64,000 nucleotides of DNA from Phyllostachys edulis (GCA_036346405.1 CM070561.1:24522215-24586214), one strand, 5' to 3'. Shown: positions 46,763 to 58,255, counted from the first letter of the stretch. The notes: generated from the letters alone by a model not told the origin. Translations and numbers: made by a program.

Positions 46763-47503
46763 TGTAGTTTTGCCGGGTATAGATTTGATTTTTACAAAAA
46801 CTATTTTATTAGGAGAACATGGTAAATGGTTTGTGATTTGTTGAGCTAACTGCCGAGTTATGGCTGAACATGAAATGATGCTCGCAGCCAAGAAGGGTTG
46901 CGTGTTGTAGTTGTTATTATTGGTGATTCATTCAAATTACCGACTATCCTGTTATTTATTTAAATGCTCTTTCAAAGTACTACTTATGAATATTGCAAAT
47001 AAAATATGCTTAACGCAAAATAACTTGTAGCATAGAGCCTTCTCTTTGATAGCCTTGCATCTAATATAACTCTTGCGATACACTAAAAGTCTTGCTGAGA
47101 ACACAAGTACTCAAACTTGCGTATGTTGTTTAGAGTATGAAGAGGAGCCGATACCAGACGACACGTTTCGCCAAGACCGAACCGGAGGGTTCGTGGCCAG
47201 TCTATCTAGGACCTTGTACCTTGTCAGGTTGCCTGAGGGTTGGATAGGCAAACCATCGATTTTTTGCTTTTGTCTTTACTTCCACTGCTACTCTACTCTG
47301 TTTAATACTTATTTATATTTGGTTGGTCAGCCTTTGTAATGTAATAACAGTACCGCTTAAGCTAAGTACCCTTTTGCTTTACTTTACATGTGAATGTATG
47401 GATGTGAATACCAATTGTTGTGAATGTGTGTACTAGCTACAGATCATGGGAAGAGTACAGTACACACATAAAATCTTTGGGTATTCCACGCCTGGGTCCT
47501 GAC

Positions 47504-48154
47504 CTCGGCATTGTCGGAGGCTAGCAAAGCAGCCCATTCAAGCTCCCCTTGCGAGCAGTTGTCCCACGACGTCATTGCTCTCCAATACACACTGCCACCT
47601 CATGGACCTCGCACCACCGGGCTTCCTGCTGCTGCTCCTTCATGCCCAAGCCGATGCTACTTCTTCCACATAACAAGAACACAAGCGCAAGCTCACTCCC
47701 CAACCGAACAGCTTGTGCCATCGTGAATCGCTCAAATGGTTGTGCATGTGAAAACTAATTGGATGAGTGGGAAGCCTAGATGATGAGGAGCACCACGGTA
47801 AAACATGCATGGCTTGATTTTCCATTTTTTGGGTGGGATTTGGAGGAAAGAAGTGAAGATGAAGTGCTCGTTTGAGAAAGAAGAACAGGTGCTGCGTTGG
47901 AGGGAAGAATTGGTAGTGGGGCTTAGGTGCTTTGGCTGGACACATGATGGGGAGAGCAGTGGGCAAGAGAATGGCAGTGGAATGCAGTGAGTTCTATTGG
48001 ACAAAAGGAAATGGCAGGGAGTGCCCAACTGCCCATAGCTAACTAACTAGCTCAGGCATATAAGTATATACTACTAGCTCCCTCGGTGCATGTCTCTCTC
48101 TGTCTGTGTGTAAAGCAGCATGCTTGCATGTATACTAGACCTTGGCACGCATAC
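47504..48154. other. Unique DNA, probably 3' flank of the exon at 48155-48344
   Basis: Low repeat content; open frames on both strands are short and unrecognised. If the exon at 48155-48344 belongs to a minus-strand gene, this is its 3' untranslated and downstream part. Confidence 0.35.
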
Positions 48155-48344
48155 CTACGCGCCGAGGAATATGAGCTTCCTGACCAGGTTGCCCTGCACA
48201 AGCTCCCCCATGGCGGCGTACGACATCTCGGCCACGTGGCGCATGGACCTCCTAGCGAGATTCCACGATGTGCTGCCGTCGAGCAGCGGGTACATGGAGT
48301 TCAGCAGCTTGCATGGGCCGACGTTGACGTAGATCTGCCAGTTC
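48155..48344 (-). pseudogene. Last coding exon of an unidentified host gene, severed by a gypsy insertion
   Basis: On the minus strand a TTACGTAG acceptor precedes a 190-nt GC-rich frame that starts NWQIYVNVGPCKLLNSMYPL and ends LVQGNLVRKLIFLGA with stop TAG at 48157-48155. It has strong codon bias, no stops and a plausible splice site, so it looks like a true terminal exon. I do not recognise the family. The gypsy element begins at 48357, twelve bases into the presumed intron. The preceding exon is not evident beyond the element (59228 onward), so the gene is probably already broken. Confidence 0.55.
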
Positions 48345-49499
48345 TACGTAAGTATTGTGACACTCTGATTTTCGGAGCCTTTTTGAAGATTTCAAAATAA
48401 AGAGAACCATTTTGTTTTGATGAGAATTCAAAGCTTAACTTGAAATTTCAGAATGGATTTCAATGGACTAACTCAAACTTCAACTAAAATTCCCTGATGG
48501 TTTGTTGAGTTAGTTGGAGCTTTGGTGATCTTCCCCTTTTTTGTGCTTGCTTTGTTCTCCTTTGGGCCAGACCTCCTTAGGTCTAGACCTCCCCAAGTGC
48601 TTGTACATTCCCTGATCTAAACCTCCTTCTATGGTTCCTTCCCAAGTTCAGACCTCTCCAAGTCTAAACCTTTCTTAAATCCATTTAAACTCACTCTCTG
48701 TATCTTTTGAACCTTACTATGTCCATTCGGACTTATCTCCTTTGTTTTAATCCTTCAAACTCTCTATGTGGAAGCTTTCTTCTGTGCCACCCTGGTACTA
48801 CCGCCCTTCAAATCGCGGTAATACCGCTCCGAGGGAAAATTGAGAGCCCAGAGACATGTGTTCTGGAATTTCTTTACCACCTTGTAGGAGTCGGAACTAC
48901 CTGATAACGATAGTACCGCCCCCAACTCCCGGTATTACCATTTTCCAGGACCTCCCTGTGTCCTCTAGGACCTCCCCTTTCCTTAACTGGAACCTCCCTT
49001 GTCCTTCAGGACCTCCCTGTGTCCTCTAGGACCTCCCCTTTCCTTAACTTGAACCTCCCTTGTCCTTTAGGACCTCCCTATGTCCTCTAGGATCACCCCT
49101 TCCCTTAATTGGACCTCCCCGTGTCCTTCAGGACTTTCCCATGTCCTCTAGGACCTCTTCCTTGTCCATTTGGACCTCCCCTCGCATCTGCTCGAGCCCC
49201 GCCCGTTTGATCAGGACCTATATCGCTTGTTGTACCGCTCGATTTGCATTGGACGGTTTGATCTTGGTGAGACGCTGGATTGTCTAACGCCCCACCCTCT
49301 CTAAGCCCTCGATCTTTCTTTGGACGATCTGATTTGCAGAGGCGTTCGGACGGTCTGAACGTCCCAACCATTTTGGACCACCCGATTCAGTTCAATGGCT
49401 GAGATCTCGCGCTAGCTCTGGTGGTCCGAACGACCCAATCATTTTGGACGGTTCGATTGGAATCCAATGGCTCCAGCTTCTCCCGCTTCTTACCTAACC

Positions 49500-50240
49500 G
49501 TTTAGACATCCCCCTTTATAGATCTGGCCGTTCAGACCTCCCTTTGGAGATCTTAACCGCTCGAGACCTCCTCCTTGTAGATCGACCGTTAGGACCTCCC
49601 TTGGAGATCCTAACTGTTCGCACCTCCCCCTTTGTAGATCTGACCGTTAGGACCTCTCCTTTAGAGATCCTAACCGTTTAGACCTCCCCCTTTGTAGATC
49701 TTACCGTTAGGACCTCCCCTTTGGTGATCCTAACCGTTCAGACCTACCCCTTTGTATATCTGACCGTTAGGACCTCCGCTTTGGAGATCCTAACTGTCCA
49801 GACCTCCCTCTTGTTAGATCCAGCCGTTAAGACCTCCCATTTGGAGATCTTAACCGTTCAGACCTCCTCCTTTGTTAGATCTGGCCATTAAGACCTCCCC
49901 TTTGGAGATCTTAACCGTCTAGACCACCTCCTTTGTTAGATCTCGCCGTTAAGACCTCCCCTTTGGAAATCTTAACCATCCAGACCTCCTCCATTGTAGA
50001 TCTGGCCGTTAAGACCTCCCCTTTGGAGATCTTAACCGTCCAAACCTCCCTCTTATTAGATCTGGCCGTTAGGACCTCCCCTTTGGAGATCCTAACTGTC
50101 CAGACCTCCCCTTTTGTAGATCTGACCGTTAGGACCTCCCCTTTGGAGATCCTAACCGTCTAGACCTCCTCCTTTATTAGATCTGTCCGTTAGGACCTCC
50201 CCTTTGAAGATCCTAACCGTCCAGACCTCTCCTTGATTTA
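49500..50240 (+). repeat. 60-bp minisatellite in the 5' LTR
   Basis: The unit is two related 30-mers: GACCTCCCCTTTGGAGATCC + TAACCGTCCA and GACCTCCCCCTTTGTAGATC + TGACCGTTAG. About 12 units with drift; the motif GACCTCC recurs every ~30 bp. Repetitive open frames here (SPLEILTVQTS...) come from the repeat and are not genes. Confidence 0.9.
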
Positions 50241-50865
50241 ATCCGACCGTCAGGACCTCTTCCCAATCCTTTTGCAAGGACCTCCCTTGCGGGTTAAGAC
50301 CACTTGTTGGCCAGGACCTCCGGCCTTGTGCGCTTGGACCTCCCTAGTGGGTGAGGACCTCCCCTTGACCTCTGCAGACCTCCCCTTCGGGCCTTGACTT
50401 GTCCCACTTATCAGTCACGGCTCCTTTCTTTACTCTTTGACCATGTCCTATGCACCCGGAAGTCTTCAAGCATTTAATGCATGTTGTGTCGCATTAAATG
50501 CTACCACCTTTTTGCAACACTGAATTACCTTTTGTCTTATCTTATACCAACTCCTATCATTTCCTTCGCTCACTTCTTGAGCACGAGAACTCTTGGAAAT
50601 ATCGGCAGCTTAGGTCAAATATAGCTGGGGCAGCCCTTCCTCTCTCACTTTTTCCTCATTTCCACTCTCTGGCTCAACTGACCAACTCTTGGACCTCCCT
50701 CCAAGCTCTCTGGACCTCCCCTCCTTAGCCGGGCCCCTTCCTGCAAGCTCTTTGGACCTCCTCCTGATCTCTCAACCTCTCAGTTGGTTTTACATTGGAG
50801 TTTATTTGGAGTTTCTTTGGATCTTGCTTGAACTCTATTTGAGTTATTTTGTTTTCCCACCGTAG

Positions 50866-50934
50866 ATTATTGCATTTAAGATGAGGAACAAGGGTCCCTT
50901 GAAGAGGAAGAAGAAGCTCAAGACTTTGAGCAAG
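50866..50934 (+). other. Putative spliced exon inside the 5' LTR
   Basis: TTTTGTTTTCCCACCGTAG gives a strong polypyrimidine tract and acceptor before 50866. TTTGAGCAAG|GCAAGT gives a GC-type donor after 50934. The 69-nt segment in one frame reads EEQGSLEEEEEAQDFEQ, strongly acidic and Gln-containing. CTCTTGATCATATTGCA follows the donor. Confidence 0.55.
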
Positions 50935-51778
50935 GCAAGTTACACTCTTGATCATATTGCACTCATTATTTCAACCTATGTATATCTCCTTTCAAATGAT
51001 AATGCTTGCTTACTTCACTAAGTATTTCAACACACCTTTTACAATCTTAGTTATGCCTAAATCTCTTGGTATGGCCACTGTCACCTTTGAAGCGAACATG
51101 TTGTCACCCTAGGCAAAACCTGGTTTTACGCAATGATGAGGACCAGGACTTTCGAAAAATTAAAGCTTAGCCATGCTTAGAAAAAGAATCTTGATTTGGG
51201 AAGTTTTGGCCAAAAATATCACATCACTAAATGATTTGACCCATGACATTGGTGTGTCATGAAGGCTGTTCTGGACCGTGGCATTGGTGTGCTATGGAGG
51301 TTTTATAAATGTTTTGGTTAAACAAAGTATAATGGAAAATGGTTTGGACTTGGGCGGAGTTAGTTGTTTGGTTGGTGCAAGTTTATGCACGGGATCGTGC
51401 CTTTATGGTAGATCGATGCCCTTGGGCTTGTGGTTAGCCGCTTGGTCGAGCTTGATGACCGGTCTCATGAGTGTATTTTGCTATGCCCTTATCATGCAAC
51501 CACATGTCTGTATGGGCGGGACTGGCCGAATAATTTGCAAAGTTCCATCGCGGTTGATCCTACTGGGTGGGTGGTCTTTATGGCACATCTTTTATGACTA
51601 TGTAATTCCCACATGGCTCAAGAGGGGCCCTCGATCTCTCTGGGTTTCTATCCGTAGGGTGGGGTGAAACCTTAGAGTAGGGTGGATTATGATTGGAATA
51701 ATGCATTGTAAAGGCCTTGTGGTAATCCCTTAGTCGCACACCTTCGGAAGTGTGTGAATAGATAGTATAAGTGGATTG

Positions 51779-51862
51779 CCTCTTGTGGGTAAAGCTGCAC
51801 ACCTCTGTAGAGTTTAAAACTATTGAATAGCCGTGTCCGTGGTTATGGACATACTAGCAAAG
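51779..51862 (+). promoter_or_regulatory. Conserved LTR box (5' LTR)
   Basis: TTGTGGGTAAAGCTGCACAC, CTCTGTAGAGTTTAAAACTA, TTGAATAGCCGTGTCCGTGG and TTATGGACATACTAGC. The phrase TTGTAAAGGCCTTGTGGTAA precedes it by about 75 bp, as in the 3' LTR and the LTRs at 11.1 and 19.1 kb. Confidence 0.6.
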
Positions 51863-52777
51863 CTGCTCAAAGTTAGATCTTGGTCTGGTTTTTTTTAAAG
51901 GAATTGTGGAAATGATTTTTGGATGTCTATCCAAATGGGTTTGGCAGGGAGCCTGGTGTTAGGACGGTATCCTTCACCATCATGTTGTTAAATGTTATCC
52001 AATTGAAAAATGAACTTTGAAAATGAATTTTAATTATTGTTATATGCTTTGGAACTTATTACATGTACTCGAAAAACAAACTTGGCTTTATGCAAATCCA
52101 CCATAATATGCCTTCCTTTGATATATCTATTATGCATGTCATACTGTTATTTGACGGGTGTAACTTGTGAGCACGGTTATTGTGCTCACTCTTGCTTGAT
52201 TAACCATCTAGCAGGAGAGGACTGTGAGGAGGAAGATCCACAAGATGAGTAGGTCGCGCCCTCCAGCCAATCACCTGTGGTGTAATAGATGGAGTCTATC
52301 CTTTTGGTTTTCCGTTGTGTATGTTGCTCTTGGTTGCTGGAGCTTGTAAGCAACCCCTTGTAATCAACTCTCTTTTGCTATTAATAAAGCTTTGGTGGAT
52401 GTGGTGTTATCACTTGTTTCGCTGTGAGAACTAGTCATTGATCCCTGGGGACTGGTTCGGATCACAGCGGACATGAGGCATTTCCAAGCCCACAACCTCC
52501 TGGAGTTTGGTCCCGCAAGGACCTCCTCTCAGGATGTGCTGAGCGGTACTACCGAGTCTCCTTACGGTAGTACCGGAGGCGCATGTGGGGCTGGGAAAGG
52601 TCTCAGGTCCAAAGACCTCATCGGATCGGGACCCTGGACCTTGAAAGGGTCCTCTGGGACCTCTTGAGAGGTGCAGGCGGTCCTACCGAGTGACCTACTG
52701 AGGATGTCTGGGAGGTCCTAGCGGACTTCGGGGCGTCTGAAGGTCTCTCGCTTAGCCCCTCGGCTGGTCGTCACAAG

Positions 52778-52790
52778 TGGTATCGGAGCA
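52778..52790 (+). promoter_or_regulatory. Primer-binding site, initiator tRNA-Met type
   Basis: TGGTATCGGAGCA lies two bases after the 5' LTR and differs from TGGTATCAGAGC at one base. Confidence 0.85.
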
Positions 52791-53275
52791 TCTTGACTGC
52801 AAGACGTAGCCTAATAGAATGGTCGTTAGGAAAAGTTCAAAATGTGTTTTACTAAAGAAGAGAAACAACTTGTTCTCTCCTTACCTGAATCATCTATCTA
52901 TTCTTATCACCTTCTCTGTATCTCCTTACCTTATTTCCTTCTTATCTTTTTTCTTGCCTCAACGTTTTATAAAGCCAAATGGATGTTCTTTCCTTGAAAT
53001 GTCAATAGGGCCGATTTAGATCTTTGTTGTAGCATTAAGGATCTCCCTGTTCATGGCCTAGAGTGGTAGTCCTTTGCAAAGGCCACCCACGAGGCTTCTT
53101 TGCAAAAGACCACCCTTCATGACCATGACCCCATTACTTGCAGCCCTGAGGGCAGTAAGCTTCGAGCAGAGCGATTTTGCAGTCATTTGAGTCGTTGTTT
53201 TCCGTTGGTTTGTTGGTTTCAACCTTTTCCCCCTTAACTTTTCCACTTCTTTCCTACCCCTTGGACCTCTGGCAG
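52791..53275 (+). mobile_element. Leader of the gypsy chromovirus
   Basis: Non-coding leader between primer-binding site and gag. A short frame at 52819-53019 shows no family resemblance. Confidence 0.7.
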
Positions 53276-53627
53276 ATGGTGACAACCAGAGGCAGTGGCA
53301 GCACTAGTGGTCAAGGCCGAGCCTCAGGGGGTGATCCCGAGACCCCAATGCCGCAACCACCTCCTCCTCCAGCTCAAGGTCCAGATTGGAACCAAATGAT
53401 GGCAAATCAAGCCCAGTTGATCAATTTGCTAGCTCAGTCCATCACCAACACCCAGAACTTACAAGCAGCCGCAGCAACTCAACCACCAGTGTACATTCCG
53501 CCTCCTCCAAGGGCAAATATTTGAGAATTTATGAGGATAAGGCCACCTACATTTTCTAGTACCACTGAGCCCATAGAAGCTGACAATTGGCTCAGAGTAG
53601 TGAGCAGGAAGCTTGACATGATCCAAT

Positions 53628-53659
<32 letters not shown>

Positions 53660-53905
53660 TCTTATTTGCCTCTCATCAACTTCATGGACCAGCCTCGGAG
53701 TGGTGGGATAACTTTACTCAGTCCCACGCCGATGCTCAAGCTATTACTTGGGAGGAATTTACACAAGCTTTTCGCTGGGCACACATTCCCCATAGAATGA
53801 TGTTGCTAAAGAAGAAGGAATTTAGATCTTTACGTCAAGGGAACCGCACAGTCAGTGAGTATCTCCATAAATTCAATCAATTGGCAAGATATGCACCCGA
53901 AGATG
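53276..53905 (+). pseudogene. Gypsy gag, N-terminal half, broken
   Basis: Starts at ATG 53276 (MVTTRGSGSTSGQGRASGG), with a Pro-rich stretch (PQPPPPPAQGP), then a stop TGA at 53522-53524. The Gag core follows: RIRPPTFSSTTEPIEADNWL, HGPASEWWDNF, RQGNRTVSEYLHKFNQLARY. A (GA)n run at about 53633-53659 sits inside the core and shifts the frame. The zinc knuckle and everything after it are lost at the deletion junction near 53900. Confidence 0.85.
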
Positions 53906-55129
53906 TATCAAGACCTCAAGGAGAAATATTTGTGGGTCAACATGAAGCGAGAAATAGCCGAGTATGTGGCAAAATGTGGCGTGTGCCAAAGGGTTAAAAT
54001 TTGGCGCCAAAGACCCTGGGACTTCTGCGTGCCTTACCCATTCCCGAGTGGAAATGGGAACAAGTGGCATGGATTTTATCACTGGATTGCCCAGGACTCA
54101 ATCGGGTTATGACTCCATATGGGTTATTGTTGATCGCTTAACCAAAGTAGCCCATTTTATCCCTGTCAAGACTACCTATCAAAGCAATAAGTTGGCTGAG
54201 TTGTACCTAGCTCGAATTATTTGCCTACATAGAGTACCCAAGAGTATAGTGTCCGATAGAGGTTCCCAATTCACCTCAAGATTTTGGGAGAGTCTCCATG
54301 AAGCTTTGGGAACAAGACTCAACTTTAGCATAGTTTATCATCCTCAAAGCGATGGGCAAGCAGAGAGGGTGAATCAAATTCTTGAAGATATCTTTGAGGT
54401 CCTATGCTTTGGATTATGGAAAAAGTTGGGACAAGAACCTTCCTATCTTTGAGTTTTCCTACAACAATAGCTACCAAGCTAGCTTAAAGATGTCTCCATT
54501 TGAAGCTCTATATGGGAGACAATGTGAACCCCTCTCCTTTGGGATCAAGTGGGTGGCGCCAATTCTTTGGACTGATGTCATCAAAGAAGTGAAGAAAAGG
54601 TGAAGCTCATAAGAGCGGTTAAGAGTAGCTCGATCCGGACAAAAGAGTTATCTTGATACTCTTGGTAAGGACTTATCTTTTGAAGTTGGAGATTTTGTGT
54701 ACCTTAAGGTAACTCCACTCAAAGGAGTTAGGAGATTTCGAACTAGAGGAAAGCTGGCACCAAGATTTGTTGGACCGTATAAGATCTTGGCAAAGGCGGT
54801 GAAGTAGCTTATCAATTGAGCCGCCATTATCGATGGTACATAATGTTTTTCATGTGTCCCAGCTGAGGAAATGCCTTCGAGTGCCAGAAGACCACACCTT
54901 CCTGGAAAGCATTGATCATACCTTCCTGGAAAGCATTGATCTTCAAGAAGACCTCACTTATGTGGAGAGGCCAATCAAAATTTTGGATGTGGCGGAGCGT
55001 GTCACTAGGAGCAAGATCATTCGAACTTACAAGGTGCAGTGGAGTCACCATCTTGAGAGTGAAGCCACGTGGGAGAATGAAGAAGATCTTAAGACAAATT
55101 ATCCATACCTCTTTGCTAACCAGGCTTGA
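53906..55129 (+). pseudogene. Gypsy integrase and chromodomain remnant
   Basis: Begins at the zinc-binding end of integrase (MYQDLKEKYLWVNMKREIAE, CGVCQRVK), then the catalytic core: MDFITGLPRTQSGYDSIWVI with the first Asp, VSDRGSQFTSRFW with the second, YHPQSDGQAERVNQILED with the Glu. The C-terminal part has FEALYGRQC near 54.5 kb, DTLGKDLSFEVGDFVYLKVT-like text near 54.68 kb and a chromodomain at about 55.0-55.12 kb (VQWSHHLESEATWENEEDL), the histone-reading module of chromoviruses. Frameshifts near 54.05, 54.4, 54.6 and 54.8 kb prevent a single product. Confidence 0.87.
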
Positions 55130-55148
55130 ATCTCGGGGTCGAGATTCC

Positions 55149-55164
55149 CTTAAGGGGGGTAGGT
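55149..55164 (+). promoter_or_regulatory. Polypurine tract
   Basis: TTAAGGGGGGTAGGT directly before the 3' LTR, the plus-strand primer site for reverse transcription. Confidence 0.8.
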
Positions 55165-56334
55165 TTGTGACACCCTGATTTTCGGAGCCTTTTTGAAGAT
55201 TTCAAAATAAAGAGAACCATTTTGTTTTGATGAGAATTCAAAGCTTAACTTGAAATTTCAGAATGGATTTCAGTGGACTAACTCAAACTTCAACTAAAAT
55301 TGCCTGATGGTTTGTTGAGTTTGTTGGAGCTTTGGTGATCTTCCCCTTTTCTGTGCTTGCTTTGTTCTCCTTTGGGCCAGACCTCCTGAGGTCTAGACCT
55401 CCCCCAAGTGCTTGTACATTCCCCGGTCTAAACCACCTTCTGTGGTTCCTTCCCAAGTTCAGACCTCTCCAAGTCTAAACCTTTCTCAAATCTATTTAAA
55501 CTCACTCTTTGTATCTTTTGAACCTTACTATGTCTATTCGGACTTATCTCCTTTGCTTTAATCCTTGAAACTCTCTATGTGGAAGCTTTCTTCTGTGCCA
55601 CCCCGGTACTACCGCCCTTCAAATCACGGTAATACCGCTCCGAGGGAAAATCGAGAGCCCAGAGACATGTGTTCTGGAATTTCTTTACCACCTTGTAGCA
55701 GTCGGAACTACCTGATAACGGTAGTACCGCCCCCAACTCCCAGTATTACCGTTTTCCAGGACCTTCCCTTGTCCTTCAGGACCTCCCTGTGTCCTTTAGG
55801 ACCTCCCCTTTCCTTAACTGGAACCTCCCTTGTCCTTCAGGACCTCCCTATGTCCTCTAGGACCTCCCCTTTCCTTAACTAGAACCTCCCTTGTCCTTCA
55901 GGACCTCCCTGTGTCCTCTAGGATCACCCCTTCCCTTAATTGGACCTCCCCGTGTCCTTCAGGACTTTTCCATGTCCTCTAGGACCTCTTTCTTGTCCAT
56001 TTGGACCTCCCTCGTACCCGTTCGAGCCCCCCTCCCCCGAGCAGTTTGATCCGGACCTCTATCGCTTGTGTACTGTTCGATTTGCATTGGACGGTTTGAT
56101 CTTAGTGAGACGTTCGGATGGTCCGAACATCCCACCCTCTCTGAGCCCTCAGATCTTTGCTAGACGGTCCGATTTGCAGAGGCGTTCGGACGGTCCGAAC
56201 GTCCCAACCATTTTGGACCGCCCGATTCAGTTCAATGGCTAAGATCTAGCGCTAGCTCTGGTGGTCCGAACGGCCCAATCATTTTTGGACGGTTCGATTG
56301 GAATCCAATGGCTCCCGCTTCTCCCGCTTCTTAC

Positions 56335-56735
56335 CTAACTGTTCAGACCTCCCCCTTTGTAGATCTGGCCGTTAAGACCTCCCCTTTGGAGATCTTAACT
56401 GTCCAGACCACCTCCTTTGTTAGATCTGGCTGTTAAGACCTCCCCTTTGGAAATCTTAACCATCCAGAACTCCTCCTTTGTAGATCTGGCCATTAAGACC
56501 TCCCCTTTGGAGATCCTAACTGTCCAGACCTCCCTCTTGTTAGATCTGGCCGTTAGGACCTCCCCTTTGGAGATCCTAACCATCCAGACCTCCCCCTTTG
56601 TAGATCTGACCGTTAGGACCTCCCCTTTGGAGATCCTAACCGTCCAGACCTCCTCCTTTATTAGATCTGTCCATTATGACCTTCCCTTTGGAAATCCTAA
56701 CCGTCCAGACCTCCCCTTGATTTAATCCGACCGTC
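56335..56735 (+). repeat. 60-bp minisatellite in the 3' LTR
   Basis: The same two-part unit as at 49500-50240, but only about 6-7 copies. Confidence 0.9.
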
Positions 56736-57341
56736 AGGACCTCTTCCCAATCCTTTTGCAAGGACCTCCCTTGCGGCTTAAGACCACTTGTTGGCCAGGA
56801 CCTCCGGCCTTGTGCGCTTGGACCTCCCTAGTGGGTGAGAACCTCCCCTTGACCTCTGCAGACCTCCCCTTCGAGCCTTGACTGGTCCCACTTATCAGTC
56901 ACGGCTCCTTTCTTTACTCTTTGACCACGTCCTATGCACCAGGAAGTCTTCAAGCATTTAATGTCTGTTGTGTCGCATTAAATGATACCACCTTTTTGTT
57001 GCACTGAATTACCTTTTGTCTTATCTTGTACCAACTCCTATCATTTCCTTCGCTCACTTCTTGAACCCGAGAACTCTTGGAAATATCGGCATTTCGAGTC
57101 ATATATAGTCATGCCCTTCCTCTCTCACTTTTTCCTCATTTCCACTCTCTAGCTCAGCAGAGCCAACTCTTGGACCTCCTCCAAGCTCTCTGGACCTCCC
57201 TCCTTAGCTTGGGCCCCTTCACGCAAGCTCTTTGGACCTCCTCTGATCTCCCAACCTCTCAATTGGTTTTACATTGTATTTGGAGTTTCTTTGGATCTTG
57301 CTTGAGCTCTATTTGAGTTATTTTGTTTTCCCACCGTGTAG

Positions 57342-57407
57342 ATTGCAACGGTAGTGAGGAACAAGGGTCCCTTGAAGAGGAAGAAGAAGCTCAAGACTTT
57401 GAGTAAG
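57342..57407 (+). other. Putative spliced exon inside the 3' LTR
   Basis: TTTTCCCACCGTGTAG acceptor before 57342; TTTGAGTAAG|GCAAGT donor after 57407; 66 nt. Its start differs from the 5' LTR copy (a few bases around TTGCAACGGTAG), but the acidic coding part is the same. Confidence 0.55.
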
Positions 57408-58255
57408 GCAAGTTACACTCTTGATCATATTGCACCCATTATTTCAACCTATGTATATCTCCTTTCAAATGATAATGCATGCTTACTTCACTAGGTATTT
57501 CAACACCTGCTTTTACAATCTTAGTTATGCCTAAATGTCTTGGTATGGCCACTGTCACCTTTGAAGCGAACATGTTGTCACCCTAGGCAAAACCTGGTTT
57601 TACGCAATGATGAGGACCAGGACTTTCGAAAAATTAAAGCTTAGCCATGCTTAGAAAAAGAATCTTGATTTGGGAAGTTTTGGCCAAAAATATCATATCA
57701 CTAAATGATTTGACCCATGACATTGGTGTGTCATGAAGGCTGTTCTGGACCGTGGCATTGGTGTGCCCTGGAGGTTTTATAAATGTTTTGGTTAAACAAA
57801 GTATAATGGAAAATGGTTTGGACTTGGGTGGAGTTGGTTGTTTGGTTGGTGCAAGTTTATGCACAGGATCATGCCTTTATGGTAGATCGATGCCCTTGGG
57901 CTTGTGGTTAGCCGCCAGGGTCAGTTGAGGACCGGTCTGCGAGTGTATTTTGCTATGCCCTTATCGTGCAACCACATGTCCTGTATGGGCGGGACCTGGC
58001 CGAATAATTTGCAAAGTTCCATCGTGGTTGATCCGGCTGAGGGTGGGTGGTCTTTTATGGCCTGTCTTTTATGACTATGTAATTCCCACATGGCTCAAGA
58101 GGGGGCCCTCGATCTCCAAGGGTTTCTATCCGTTGGGTGGGGTGAAACCTTAGAGTAGGGTGGATTGCGGTGGAATAATGCATTGTAAAGGCCTTGTGGT
58201 AATCTCTTAGTCGCTCACCTTCGGAAGTGTGTGAATAGACAGTATAAGTGGATTG

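Larger units (their letters stand above)
36621..47503 (+). mobile_element. Truncated Tekay/Del-like LTR, split by a gypsy element
   Basis: 36621-37586 resembles the GC-rich-to-AT-rich middle of the other long LTRs. It resumes at 45692 with the exon-like segment, the conserved box (46686-46762) and an end GGGTCCTGAC at about 47503. The 5' part is missing: 36620 is a direct junction with the cut copia LTR. The insertion point inside it shows ATACT on both sides (37582-37586 and 45692-45696). Confidence 0.75.
48357..52775 (+). repeat. 5' LTR of the gypsy chromovirus
   Basis: Contains in order a short minisatellite (48950-49110), a 60-bp minisatellite of about 12 units (49500-50240), the exon-like segment (50866-50934), the conserved box (51779-51862) and GGTACTACCG-type motifs near both ends. 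Confidence 0.92.

Noticed and set aside
49500..50240. Regularly spaced short repeats that could suggest a CRISPR array
   Set aside because: The spacing is ~30 bp with degenerate units and no unique spacers. It is a minisatellite inside a plant LTR and recurs in the second LTR.
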